Both the position numbers and the translations under genes were made by a program. Below, one piece after another: positions 9,127 to 17,079 of a stretch of 64,000 bases of DNA. Within the stretch, counting starts at the first letter, position 1, and each line of letters begins with the position of its first letter. Below the pieces are notes generated by a model, which had not been told where the DNA came from, did no database searches, and saw nothing but the letters and a program-made list of their open reading frames with translations. This stretch comes from an uncultured Pelagibacteraceae bacterium. GTDB taxonomy: Bacteria > Pseudomonadota > Alphaproteobacteria > Pelagibacterales > Pelagibacteraceae. The stretch spans positions 1 through 64,000 of the forward strand of contig CACIOK010000003.1 in NCBI GenBank assembly GCA_902588255.1. The letters are read 5' to 3'.

Positions 9127-10611
9127 ATGAAGAGAATTTTATCACTAATTACAGGAATATTCCTGTTGATCAATACTTCTCAAGCACAAGAATTAAGTAT
9201 TGAAAAACAATTAGTTGGGATTGTTGGGGCAGTATCTGGAACTGTTAAAACAGAAAATAGAACACTTAAAGCTGGTGATAAAATTTATCTAAATGAAACT
9301 ATTTACGCTGGTACAGGATCAGGAACACAACTATTATTATTAGACCAATCTACATTTACTATTGGCGCGGATTCCGAAGTTTTAATGGACACTTTTATAT
9401 ATGATCCAGCAACAAATGATGGAAAGATAGTTGCTACAGTTAAAGAAGGAAGTCTAAAAGTTATATCTGGTCTAATAAGCAAAAAAAATCCAGAAAGTTT
9501 AACGGTTAAAGTTCCCGAAGGAACTTTAGGTTCAAGAGGTACAGAATTTCAAACGATTGTTTCTAGAAAAAACAAAAAAACAGATACATTATTAATAGGA
9601 CCTGGAAAAAATAATACACTAGGTTTAAGACCAGGAGCAGTTCTTGTTGGTAACAAATTTGGAAATACAATGCTGAACAATCCTTATACTTTTGCAAGTA
9701 TGACATCTGGTAAAAAACCGGGTAAAGCAAAACAAATTTCACAAGGTCAGCTTAAAAAATTTAAAAAAAGAATGAAAGCACTGAGAGTGGCTAAACTTGA
9801 TGGCGCTACAAAGGAAGAGAAAAAAGCAATTAGAAAAAAAATTAGAAAAGAACTTAAAGAAGCTGGTTTAGATAAAGAAGAAATTAAAACTTTAATTAAA
9901 GAAAATATAAAAGTAGATAAAGAAAAAAGAATTGTTTTACTAAAAGAAAGAGGCGAGGACGTTTCAGATTTAGAGACGATTGATGAAAGTATAATTGAAG
10001 AAGGAGCCGAAATAGAAGAAGTAGCAACTGAGCCTGAGATTGCAGAGCCAGAAACTCCTGATGTTGAGCAGCCTAAAATTGTAGAACCAAAAGTAACAGA
10101 GCCAAAAGAACCTAAAAAAGAAAAAGCTGATAAAAAGAAAAAGAAAAAGAAAAAAGTAAATAAGAAAAAAAATAAAAAGAAAAAAGAAAAAGCTAAAAAG
10201 AAAAAAGGAAAAAAGAAAAAAGAGAAAGCTAAAAAGAAAAAAGATAAAAAGAAAAAAGCAGTAAAGAAAAAAGCTACTAAAAAGAAAAAAGAAAAAGCTA
10301 CAAAGAAAAAAGCTAAAAAGAAAAAAGCTGTGAAGAAAAAAGCAGCTAAAAAGAAAAAGGCTGTTAAGAAAAAAGCAGCTAAAAAGAAAAAAGTAGTTAA
10401 GAAGAAAAAGAAAGTAAAGAAAAAAGTAGTTAAGAAGAAAAAGAAAAAAGTAGTTAAAAAGAAAAAGCCTAAAAAGAAAAAGGTAGTTAAGAAGAAAAAG
10501 CCTAAAAAGAAAAAAAAGGTAGTTAAAAAGAAGAAAAGAAAAAAAGTAGTTAAGAGAAAAGTTGTAAAGAAGAAGAAAAAAGCTAGAAAGAAAAGAGTTA
10601 ATAAGAAATAA
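9127..10611 (+). CDS. Exported FecR-domain protein with long poly-lysine tail
   Basis: 494 residues. A signal peptide (residues 1-20, ending SQAQ) precedes a FecR domain (about 30-145) with GAVSGTVKTENRTLKAGDKI and the closing VPEGTLGSRGTEFQT pattern. A helical charged middle part (200-300) leads into a P/E-rich linker. Residues about 330-494 are then almost entirely lysine, with scattered A, V, T, P, E and R in repeating KKKKxxKKK units. FecR domains outside iron signalling often occur with CHASE2 sensors, and the next gene encodes one. The tail carries an enormous positive charge and might bind nucleic acid, polyanionic polymer or the cell surface; that is inference. Only the FecR part is recognisable. 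Confidence 0.8.
   Translation: MKRILSLITGIFLLINTSQAQELSIEKQLVGIVGAVSGTVKTENRTLKAGDKIYLNETIYAGTGSGTQLLLLDQSTFTIGADSEVLMDTFIYDPATNDGKIVATVKEGSLKVISGLISKKNPESLTVKVPEGTLGSRGTEFQTIVSRKNKKTDTLLIGPGKNNTLGLRPGAVLVGNKFGNTMLNNPYTFASMTSGKKPGKAKQISQGQLKKFKKRMKALRVAKLDGATKEEKKAIRKKIRKELKEAGLDKEEIKTLIKENIKVDKEKRIVLLKERGEDVSDLETIDESIIEEGAEIEEVATEPEIAEPETPDVEQPKIVEPKVTEPKEPKKEKADKKKKKKKKVNKKKNKKKKEKAKKKKGKKKKEKAKKKKDKKKKAVKKKATKKKKEKATKKKAKKKKAVKKKAAKKKKAVKKKAAKKKKVVKKKKKVKKKVVKKKKKKVVKKKKPKKKKVVKKKKPKKKKKVVKKKKRKKVVKRKVVKKKKKARKKRVNKK
10117..10608 (+). repeat. Degenerate lysine-rich coding repeat
   Basis: About 490 bases of near-pure A/G sequence encode short units such as AAKKKK, VKKKK and VVKKKKP repeated many times without exact periodicity. 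Base composition is extreme even for this genome, with almost no C or T on the coding strand. It forms the tail of the FecR-domain protein. Confidence 0.8.
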
Positions 10612-10670
10612 CCTTTAAAAACTTAATCAAGTTTTATTTACTTTAATTATATTCCGGTTAAATTCATTGT

Positions 10671-12728
10671 GTGCGTTCTATATTATTAAAATATAATAAC
10701 TATTTAATTTTTTTTATTCTATTGATTTTTTTAATAGCTTTAAAAATTGTTAATCCAAGTTTTATTAAATCAATTTCTTACTTAAGCTTTGATCTATATC
10801 AAAAAGTTTTTCCACTAGAAAAACGAGAAACTGATGTAATTATTATAGATATTGACGAAAAAAGTTTAGGAAAGTTTGGTCAATTTCCGTGGAGTAGATC
10901 AGTTTTTGCAAAGATTATTGAAAATGTTCATGCCTCAAATCCTAAAGCAATTGGTTTCGATGTATTTTTTAGTGAAAAAGATAAGCAATCTCCAGAGGAG
11001 ATAATTAAAGCATACAATTTAATTCCAACAGATATAAGCGATCTTCAAAATATTAAAGGACATGATGAAATTTTTAGAGAACAATTAGAAAAATCAAAGT
11101 CAGTTATTGCAGTTCTTGGTAGCAGTGTTCCTTCACATTCAACTCACGACAGATCTCCAAAAGCAAGATTTCTATCTAAGGGAGGTGACCCAAAAAATTT
11201 TACATATGCATATCCATATTCAATAGGTTCACTTGAAAAATTAGAAAAAAGTGCAAAAGGTTTAGGTTCAATTTCTTTTCTAGACCAAACCGATGGTATA
11301 ATTAGATCTTTACCATTAGTTGTTCGTTTACAAAATAAATTGTATCCAACCATGGGACTTGAAATGGTTCGTATAGGATCAAATCAAAAAAATCTTTATT
11401 TAGAAATGAATGAGATCGGTATTGATAGAATAAGTTCTAGACCGTATAAAATTAACTCAGATCCTAACGGAATTATTTGGATTAGATATAAAAACTCATT
11501 AAAGAGTCAGTATATTTCAGCAAGTTCAGTTTTTGATGGAAAATTTGATGAAGCAAGATTTAAAGATAAATATGTTTTGATCGGCGCTTCCGCACAGGGG
11601 TTATTCGATTTAGTGAAAAATCCTTTAGGAGTGACAATCCCAGGAGTTGAAGTTCATGCAAATGTAATAGAAAATATTTTAGATCAGTCTTATCTTATTC
11701 GTAATCCCAACACATATATATTTGAACTTTTATTTTCAATTCTTGTAGCATTTATAACTTTTTTTCTATCTCAAAAGATGAAACCAAAATATAGCTTATC
11801 AGTATTTTTTGGTAGCATAGTTACAGTTGTAATAATCGGTTTTAGTGTTTTTTTACTAAGGTCAGAGCTTGTTGATATTAGTTACCCAATATTTATGCTT
11901 ACATTAACTTTCTTAACTGGACTTTATTTTAGATTTATTGAAGAAAATAAAATAGCACTTTCAAATCTTCAAAAAGAGGCAAAATTATTAAAAGAAAGAG
12001 AACTGGCAGCAGGAGTTCAAAAAAGTCTATTTCCAGATATTTCAAAATTTGAAAATTTTATTTACGCTAAAAATGTCCCTGCAAGAGATGTGTCAGGAGA
12101 TTATTTTGATGTAGTAAGAGCCACACCTGAGGAATATTTCTTTACCTTGGCCGATGTTTCGGGAAAAGGTGTTAAAGCAGGAATGTATATGGCTAAAGCT
12201 TCTTCAATTTTTAGAACGCTTACCAATCTAAAATTCCCAATTGAAAAGGTTGTATTTGGTGTAAACAATGAACTTGTAGAAGCTAAATTTAAAGGAATGT
12301 TTGTAACGGCTGTTTTTGGCAAATTAAATATAAAAACTGGAGAATTAATATTTATTAATGCAGGTCACGAAAGCATTCTAACATTCGATCAAGATAAAAA
12401 TTATGAATATATAAAATCAGAAATGCCTCCTATTGGAATTGTAAAATATTTTACTGAGTCAATGATAAAATCAAGCTCAATAAATATTAAAGATAAAACA
12501 TTTATAGTTTATACTGATGGCGTAACCGAGGGGTACTTAAAAGATGGTAAAGAATTAGGTGCCGAGGGAGTTCAAAAAATTATAAATAATATTTCTGAAA
12601 TCACTCCCAAAACTATTGTAGAGTCTATTGAAAAAGAACTCAATTGGGGAGCTGAAAAATTAAGAGATGATATTACCTGTATGGCAATTAATATTAAAAA
12701 TACTGAATTAATTAAAAAAATAAAATAA
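10671..12728 (+). CDS. CHASE2 sensor with SpoIIE/PP2C phosphatase (RsbU-like)
   Basis: 685 residues from a GTG start, chosen because it gives a membrane anchor at once (YLIFFILLIFLIALKIV, residues 10-26). A periplasmic CHASE2 domain follows (about 45-330; DVIIIDIDEKSLGKFGQFPW, then AIGFDVFFSE). Three membrane helices at about 345-420 and a short coiled coil come next. The C-terminal SpoIIE-type phosphatase runs from about 440 (ELAAGVQKSLFP) and keeps its metal-binding acids in VSGDYFD, LADVSGKGV, DGVTEGY and RDDITCMAI. Such enzymes dephosphorylate STAS proteins, so the RsbV-like protein 4.5 kb upstream is the likely substrate. An external signal would thus be relayed to the kinase. Confidence 0.88.
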   Translation: MRSILLKYNNYLIFFILLIFLIALKIVNPSFIKSISYLSFDLYQKVFPLEKRETDVIIIDIDEKSLGKFGQFPWSRSVFAKIIENVHASNPKAIGFDVFFSEKDKQSPEEIIKAYNLIPTDISDLQNIKGHDEIFREQLEKSKSVIAVLGSSVPSHSTHDRSPKARFLSKGGDPKNFTYAYPYSIGSLEKLEKSAKGLGSISFLDQTDGIIRSLPLVVRLQNKLYPTMGLEMVRIGSNQKNLYLEMNEIGIDRISSRPYKINSDPNGIIWIRYKNSLKSQYISASSVFDGKFDEARFKDKYVLIGASAQGLFDLVKNPLGVTIPGVEVHANVIENILDQSYLIRNPNTYIFELLFSILVAFITFFLSQKMKPKYSLSVFFGSIVTVVIIGFSVFLLRSELVDISYPIFMLTLTFLTGLYFRFIEENKIALSNLQKEAKLLKERELAAGVQKSLFPDISKFENFIYAKNVPARDVSGDYFDVVRATPEEYFFTLADVSGKGVKAGMYMAKASSIFRTLTNLKFPIEKVVFGVNNELVEAKFKGMFVTAVFGKLNIKTGELIFINAGHESILTFDQDKNYEYIKSEMPPIGIVKYFTESMIKSSSINIKDKTFIVYTDGVTEGYLKDGKELGAEGVQKIINNISEITPKTIVESIEKELNWGAEKLRDDITCMAINIKNTELIKKIK

Positions 12729-12781
12729 ATTAACTTAATAATACTACTTGCAAAAAAGCATAAATTTTTTTATTGTTTTGA

Positions 12782-13663
12782 GTGAAAAAATTTTTACTCA
12801 TATTTTTTATACCTTTAATGAATTGGAGCTTTAATGCTCTTGCGGTTGAACAAATCGTAATAGATAATTTATCAGGAAAAATTTCAGAGAAAGTTGCAGG
12901 ATGGATCCCTGGAGAAGGCCATACCGAAGCATCAATTGAGCTTAGAGATGAGGGAAATCCAGATTTTGAAATTTTAGCTGTTAGAGATATTTTAGCGCAA
13001 ACTAACTCAAATTATTTTACTCAATTTAGTCTTCATAATGGAGAAGTAGATAGCAACAATCGATTTATTGGAAATATTGGATTGGGTTATAGATTTTTAA
13101 CTGATGATAAATCGACAATGCTAGGTATTAATTCATTTTTTGATACCGATTTTCTTGAGGGTCACAGAAGAGGAAGTATTGGTCTTGAAGCAAAAAAATC
13201 AATTTTGGATTTTACATTTAATGAGTATTTTAAAATATCAAATCAAAAATTTCCAAATAGCAATAAAGAACAAGTCTTAAGTGGTAGAGAGTATAATCTT
13301 AGCTCTCAAGTGCCACATATGCCATGGGCAACTTTTAATTTGCAAGGATATTATTGGGAAAATGAAAAAGCAACAAGAGACACAAAAGGAAATGTATATT
13401 CATTGGAAATGATGCTGAACCCTTCTTTGCAATTAGATTATAATTATGATGAGTCAAGCAATGCCAGTATAGACGATGAACAGTGGGTTAAGCTTTCATT
13501 TTTATATCCTCCAAAAGAAACGAAACCAACATTGGCTGACGGATTTATCTCCGAAGAACAATTTGTAAAAGAAAATATGGAAGAAAAATTAAAAGAAAAA
13601 GTAAGAAGAAACAATGATCTTGTAGTTGAGATACAAGGCTCAGTAATAATAACGAGTAAATAA
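12782..13663 (+). CDS. Inverse autotransporter (intimin-type) beta-barrel without passenger
   Basis: 293 residues from GTG, which gives a clean signal peptide ending FNALA. The body matches the inverse-autotransporter beta-domain pattern of intimin/invasin: LRDEGNPDFEILAVRDI, then GNIGLGYRFL, MLGINSFFDTDFLEGHRR and an LSGREYNL segment. In that family the barrel is N-terminal and exports a C-terminal passenger of Ig-like domains. Here the protein stops soon after the barrel, leaving only about 45 residues of charged helix. It may therefore act as a pore or adhesin anchor for another protein. The next gene, 2 bases downstream, encodes a secreted protein of unknown type and is the obvious partner candidate. 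Confidence 0.72.
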   Translation: MKKFLLIFFIPLMNWSFNALAVEQIVIDNLSGKISEKVAGWIPGEGHTEASIELRDEGNPDFEILAVRDILAQTNSNYFTQFSLHNGEVDSNNRFIGNIGLGYRFLTDDKSTMLGINSFFDTDFLEGHRRGSIGLEAKKSILDFTFNEYFKISNQKFPNSNKEQVLSGREYNLSSQVPHMPWATFNLQGYYWENEKATRDTKGNVYSLEMMLNPSLQLDYNYDESSNASIDDEQWVKLSFLYPPKETKPTLADGFISEEQFVKENMEEKLKEKVRRNNDLVVEIQGSVIITSK

Positions 13664-13665
13664 TT

Positions 13666-14385
13666 ATGAAAAAAATATTTTTATCAATCTTATTCTTTTT
13701 CTTTTGGAATACTTCTTTACAAGCAGTTCAATTCACGGGTGAAGCAACTGAATATGGAATTACAATGACATATGCTGAGTTATGCGAGACAGGAAGTACA
13801 GTTTCAAATTGCGTAAATCCTGTTGTACTTGGATCAGGAGACTCGGGAACAATTGATATTGCAAATACTACCGCTGGAGCAGCTGCAGCTTCATACGGAG
13901 ACCTAGGTACAGTAAAATTTGGAACAGTATACACTCACATGCAAGTTACATTGAAAAGACAAATTACTATTGCTGGTACAGTAAGTGATGGCTCTAACAC
14001 ATGCAGAACAACAAGTAATAATGGAAACATTGCAAAAAATGTAGCAGGTGAAGTGTCAGGAGCTATTAATACAATAACTTTATATATGGCAATGGTTGGA
14101 AGCGATATGGGAAATGAAATTAATAGTGTTAGCGCTGGGGATGGAACAGGAACCTCACAGAGTGTAGGGGTTGTTAATGCTACAGATGAATATTTAGAGT
14201 GGAGAGGAGCTTTATCATCTTCATTTACAGCAACACCAGGAGTAATGCCAACAATGAAAGTTGCATTTGGAACTGCTAATGCATTGGGCTATATAGGAAC
14301 AAGTGGAGCATGCAAAACTGGAACTGCTGCTGCTGACCAGGGTTTATATGGTTCTGCACCTGATGTAACAATTACTATTGAATAA
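13666..14385 (+). CDS. Secreted protein of unknown function
   Basis: 239 residues, not recognised. A signal peptide (1-20, ending SLQA) is followed by a mature protein rich in G, A, S, T and V, acidic and almost free of lysine, unlike the lysine-heavy proteins around it. Four cysteines occur (residues 40 and 49, one in NTCRTT, one in GACKTG), allowing two disulphides. The composition and the alternating short hydrophobic stretches suggest an all-beta extracellular fold. It lies 2 bases after the passenger-less barrel gene, so the pair is probably one transcription unit. It may be the surface substrate of that barrel or a structural surface protein. Confidence 0.7.
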   Translation: MKKIFLSILFFFFWNTSLQAVQFTGEATEYGITMTYAELCETGSTVSNCVNPVVLGSGDSGTIDIANTTAGAAAASYGDLGTVKFGTVYTHMQVTLKRQITIAGTVSDGSNTCRTTSNNGNIAKNVAGEVSGAINTITLYMAMVGSDMGNEINSVSAGDGTGTSQSVGVVNATDEYLEWRGALSSSFTATPGVMPTMKVAFGTANALGYIGTSGACKTGTAAADQGLYGSAPDVTITIE

Positions 14386-14386
14386 T

Positions 14387-14641
14387 TTATTTTAACAGAC
14401 CTTCTAATTTTTCTTCTTTTTCTAGAGCCCTTAATTCTTGATAGCCCCCTACATGATGATCATCAAAAAATATTTGAGGTATAGTTCTTCTTCCATTTGA
14501 TTTTTTTATCATTTCATCCATAAGACCAGCTTTTGATGAAATATCTATTTCTTGATATTCTATATTATTTCTAGAAAATAATCTTTTTGCAGCATCACAA
14601 AAATTACACAACGGACCTGTGTACATAATTATTTTTTTCAT
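14387..14641 (-). CDS. grxC: Glutaredoxin, GrxC-like
   Basis: 84 residues, standard for a small dithiol glutaredoxin. The active site is CNFC (Cys12 and Cys15) after a first beta-strand KKIIMYTGP, with the cis-proline motif GRRTIPQIFF and the glutathione-binding GGYQEL. It reduces protein or glutathione mixed disulphides in the cytoplasm. The first site residue is L-C-N-F-C rather than the usual C-P-Y-C. It is convergent with the secreted-protein gene, one base apart, and diverges from the lysE-like gene. Confidence 0.88.
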   Translation of the reverse strand: MKKIIMYTGPLCNFCDAAKRLFSRNNIEYQEIDISSKAGLMDEMIKKSNGRRTIPQIFFDDHHVGGYQELRALEKEEKLEGLLK

Positions 14642-14780
14642 ATTTTATATATAACCATTTTCTCACTTTTTTCCACCAATGACAATATGACCCAAATTGA
14701 TCATATAGATTTTTCAAAATTCAAGGATTTTCAAAAAAAATTTCAATGGAAAAAAATTGAGGCTCTGATATTATATTGTT

Positions 14781-14830
14781 TAGATAGTCCTATCTAACCA
14801 TCTTTAGCTCCCGGTTTTTTTAGGACTATC
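14781..14830 (+). promoter_or_regulatory. Structured leader with mutually exclusive hairpins masking the ribosome site
   Basis: GATAGTCCTA (14783-14792) pairs perfectly with TAGGACTATC (14821-14830), and AACC (14796-14799) with GGTT (14813-14816) extends the stem inside the loop. The 3' arm contains AGGA (14822-14825), the only Shine-Dalgarno-like sequence before the ATG at 14838. The same 5' arm can instead fold on itself: TAGATAG (14781-14787) pairs with CTATCTA (14790-14796). The two folds cannot coexist, which is the layout of a translational switch. I do not recognise it as a named riboswitch class. The rest of the 196-base gap (14642-14780) shows only AT-rich sequence. Confidence 0.5.
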
Positions 14831-14837
14831 CCAAAAA

Positions 14838-15452
14838 ATGCTCCCCCTAGAATACTTCCTTTTTTTACAAATAATTTTGTTTTTATTTATTACTCCAGGA
14901 ACTCCAAGAGTAGTAATTATTTCATACTCAATGAACTATGGTATTAAAAGTTGTATTTGGACAGCTTTAGGAGATGTAACTGCAAATTTAGTTCAAGGTA
15001 CTTTAGTAATTTTTGTAATCGGATCTTTTTTTTTAGATAATCCAAATTTTTTAAATACATTTAAGTGGATAGGAATATTTTATTTACTATATTTAGCTTA
15101 TGATATTTATAATAGCGCACCTAAAAACATTAATTCCTCAGTAAAAAACGAAAAAAGTATAATTTCTTTCTTTAAAGATGGTTTTCTAGTTGCGGGAACA
15201 AGTCCAAAAGCATGGATGTTTTTTCCATTAATATTTCCTCAGTTTATTGACTTTAATGCAAACTACATCGCACAATTTTTAATATTAATTACAACTTATA
15301 TTGTATTAGATTTTTTATCTTTAATTGGTTACGCTATACTTGCTAATAAATTAATAATTTGGATTAAAGCAAATCCAAGAGTAATAAACACAATTTCAGC
15401 GTGTGTATTAATAATAATCGCTATAATAATTGCAATTACCCAACAATATTAG
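14838..15452 (+). CDS. LysE/RhtB-family exporter
   Basis: 204 residues with about six membrane helices. The family signature is at the N-terminus (FLFITPGTPRVVIISYSMNYG, compare the usual TPGP motif), followed by the ALGDVTANLVQG helix and a central TSPKAWMFF segment. LysE/RhtB proteins export amino acids and related small cationic or neutral metabolites from the cytoplasm. Specificity cannot be read from sequence. The start at 14838 fits the signature position and lies 12 bases after the only SD-like AGGA, which is inside the stem of the structured leader, so translation is probably controlled. Confidence 0.85.
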   Translation: MLPLEYFLFLQIILFLFITPGTPRVVIISYSMNYGIKSCIWTALGDVTANLVQGTLVIFVIGSFFLDNPNFLNTFKWIGIFYLLYLAYDIYNSAPKNINSSVKNEKSIISFFKDGFLVAGTSPKAWMFFPLIFPQFIDFNANYIAQFLILITTYIVLDFLSLIGYAILANKLIIWIKANPRVINTISACVLIIIAIIIAITQQY

Positions 15453-15504
15453 TTTTTGATGAGTCTCTTAATCAAATTTAGTGATAATAATTAAGAAATT
15501 TATT

Positions 15505-16275
15505 ATGAAAATTGGATTTATTGGAACCGGACAAATTACCAAAGCAGTTGTAACTGGAATACTCAGTGCGAAATTAAAAGTAAATAAAATTTATTTGTCT
15601 GAACGGAATAAAAAAATATCTAAAGGTTTAAAATCTAAAAGTAAAAAAATTACTATAATTAAAAATAATCAAGAAATAATAAATAAATCTAACTGGGTTT
15701 TTTTAGCAGTTACTCCAAAAGTAGGTGAAAAAATTTTGCATAAATATCATTTTAAATCTAATCAAACAATAATTAGTTTCATTTCAACAATAAAAATGAA
15801 ACAACTTAAAAAAATTGTTAAAGTTAAAGCTAGCATAGTAAGAGCTATACCTTTACCGCCTATTTCATTAAGAAAAGGGCCAGTTCCAATATTTCCACCA
15901 AATAAGAAAGTTAAAAATTTTTTTAATCAACTTGGTACAACTGTTGAAATTAAAAAGGAAAACTCTTCTTTAAACTTTTGGTCGACCTCTGGGATGATGG
16001 CACCATTTTATGAAATGTTAAATCATATGTCTAACTGGCTTGTCAAACGAGGAATTAAAAAGGATGATGCTCAAAAATATATAACATCACTATTTGTTGC
16101 ATTATCAGAAGATGCAGTTGTTAAATCAAAAAAAGATCTAAAGTATTTAGTTAAAGAGTCACAAACGCCTGGTGGTTTAAATGAACAGGGGGTTAAAGAA
16201 TTTAAGAGAGTTGGATTTTATAGATCTATTGATAAAACATTAAACAGTATTCTTAAAAGATTAAACAAAGTATAA
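15505..16275 (+). CDS. proC: Pyrroline-5-carboxylate reductase-like protein
   Basis: 256 residues from the ATG at 15505; a GTG 24 bases earlier is in frame but adds only a non-conserved extension before the Rossmann strand. The N-terminus MKIGFIGTGQITKAV is the NAD(P)-binding motif, FLAVTPKVGEKIL follows the ProC pattern, and a C-terminal dimerisation segment ends with QTPGGLNEQGV, close to the ProC signature. ProC makes proline from P5C using NAD(P)H. The sequence is divergent and lysine-rich, and proC paralogues with other imine substrates exist, so proline synthesis is probable but not certain. The livG gene follows after 6 bases. Confidence 0.75.
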   Translation: MKIGFIGTGQITKAVVTGILSAKLKVNKIYLSERNKKISKGLKSKSKKITIIKNNQEIINKSNWVFLAVTPKVGEKILHKYHFKSNQTIISFISTIKMKQLKKIVKVKASIVRAIPLPPISLRKGPVPIFPPNKKVKNFFNQLGTTVEIKKENSSLNFWSTSGMMAPFYEMLNHMSNWLVKRGIKKDDAQKYITSLFVALSEDAVVKSKKDLKYLVKESQTPGGLNEQGVKEFKRVGFYRSIDKTLNSILKRLNKV

Positions 16276-16281
16276 TTTTCT

Positions 16282-17079
16282 ATGCAGTCAGATTCAAATA
16301 TCCTGCAAATAGATAATCTTTCAAAATATTTTGGAGGTCTTGCAGCTGTAGCAGACTGTTCATTAAAAATTAAAAAAGGAACTATCACTGGCATAATAGG
16401 TCCAAATGGTTCTGGCAAAACAACATTATTTAATTTAATTGCTGGGAACTTGAAGCCAAATAAAGGAAAAGTTTTATTTAATAATGAGGATATAACTTCT
16501 ATGCCTTCATATGAATTATTTTCTAAAGGCATTTTAAGAACATTTCAAATTGCTCATGAATTTACAAACCTGACAGTTTTAGAAAATTTAATGATGGTCC
16601 CAGGAAATCAATCAGGTGAAAACCTCATGACAGCACTTTTAAATCCGAAGCTAATAAAAAAAGAAGAGGATAAAATCAGAGATAAAGCATATGGAGTAAT
16701 TGATTTTTTAAATCTTAAACATCTTGCAAATGAACTTGCTGGAAATTTATCAGGTGGTCAAAAGAAACTTTTAGAACTTGGAAGAACCATGATGGTTGAT
16801 GCAAAGTTAGTTTTATTAGATGAAGTGGGGGCGGGGGTAAACAGAACTTTGTTAAAGGATCTAGGAACTGCAATCTTAAGATTAAATAAAGAAAAAGGAT
16901 ATACTTTTTGTATGATTGAACATGATATGGATTTTATAAGCAGAATGTGTAATCCAGTAATTGTAATGTCAGAAGGATCTGTATTATTTGAAGGAACTTC
17001 TGAAGAAGTTAAAAAAAATGAAAAAGTTATAGAAAGTTATTTAGGTCGGGCAAATAAAAATGATGGAGTAGATAATTGA
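16282..17079 (+). CDS. livG: Liv/Urt-type ABC importer ATPase, LivG
   Basis: 265 residues. Walker A is GPNGSGKTT (about residue 38), the ABC signature is NLSGGQKKLLELGRTMM and Walker B is KLVLLDEVGAGVN. The C-terminal extension ending in the EVKKNEKVIESYLG segment is diagnostic for LivG (it normally reads NPEVIEAYLG). The protein energises a hydrophobic amino acid/amide (HAAT) importer with LivF, LivH and LivM encoded next. Its stop overlaps the livF start in TGATG. The periplasmic partner LivK is encoded on the other strand at 21864-23054. Confidence 0.92.
   Translation: MQSDSNILQIDNLSKYFGGLAAVADCSLKIKKGTITGIIGPNGSGKTTLFNLIAGNLKPNKGKVLFNNEDITSMPSYELFSKGILRTFQIAHEFTNLTVLENLMMVPGNQSGENLMTALLNPKLIKKEEDKIRDKAYGVIDFLNLKHLANELAGNLSGGQKKLLELGRTMMVDAKLVLLDEVGAGVNRTLLKDLGTAILRLNKEKGYTFCMIEHDMDFISRMCNPVIVMSEGSVLFEGTSEEVKKNEKVIESYLGRANKNDGVDN

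Noticed and set aside
10618-10635. AAAACTT/AAGTTTT stem after the FecR-domain gene
   Set aside because: The stem has one GC pair in seven and would be too weak for an intrinsic terminator.
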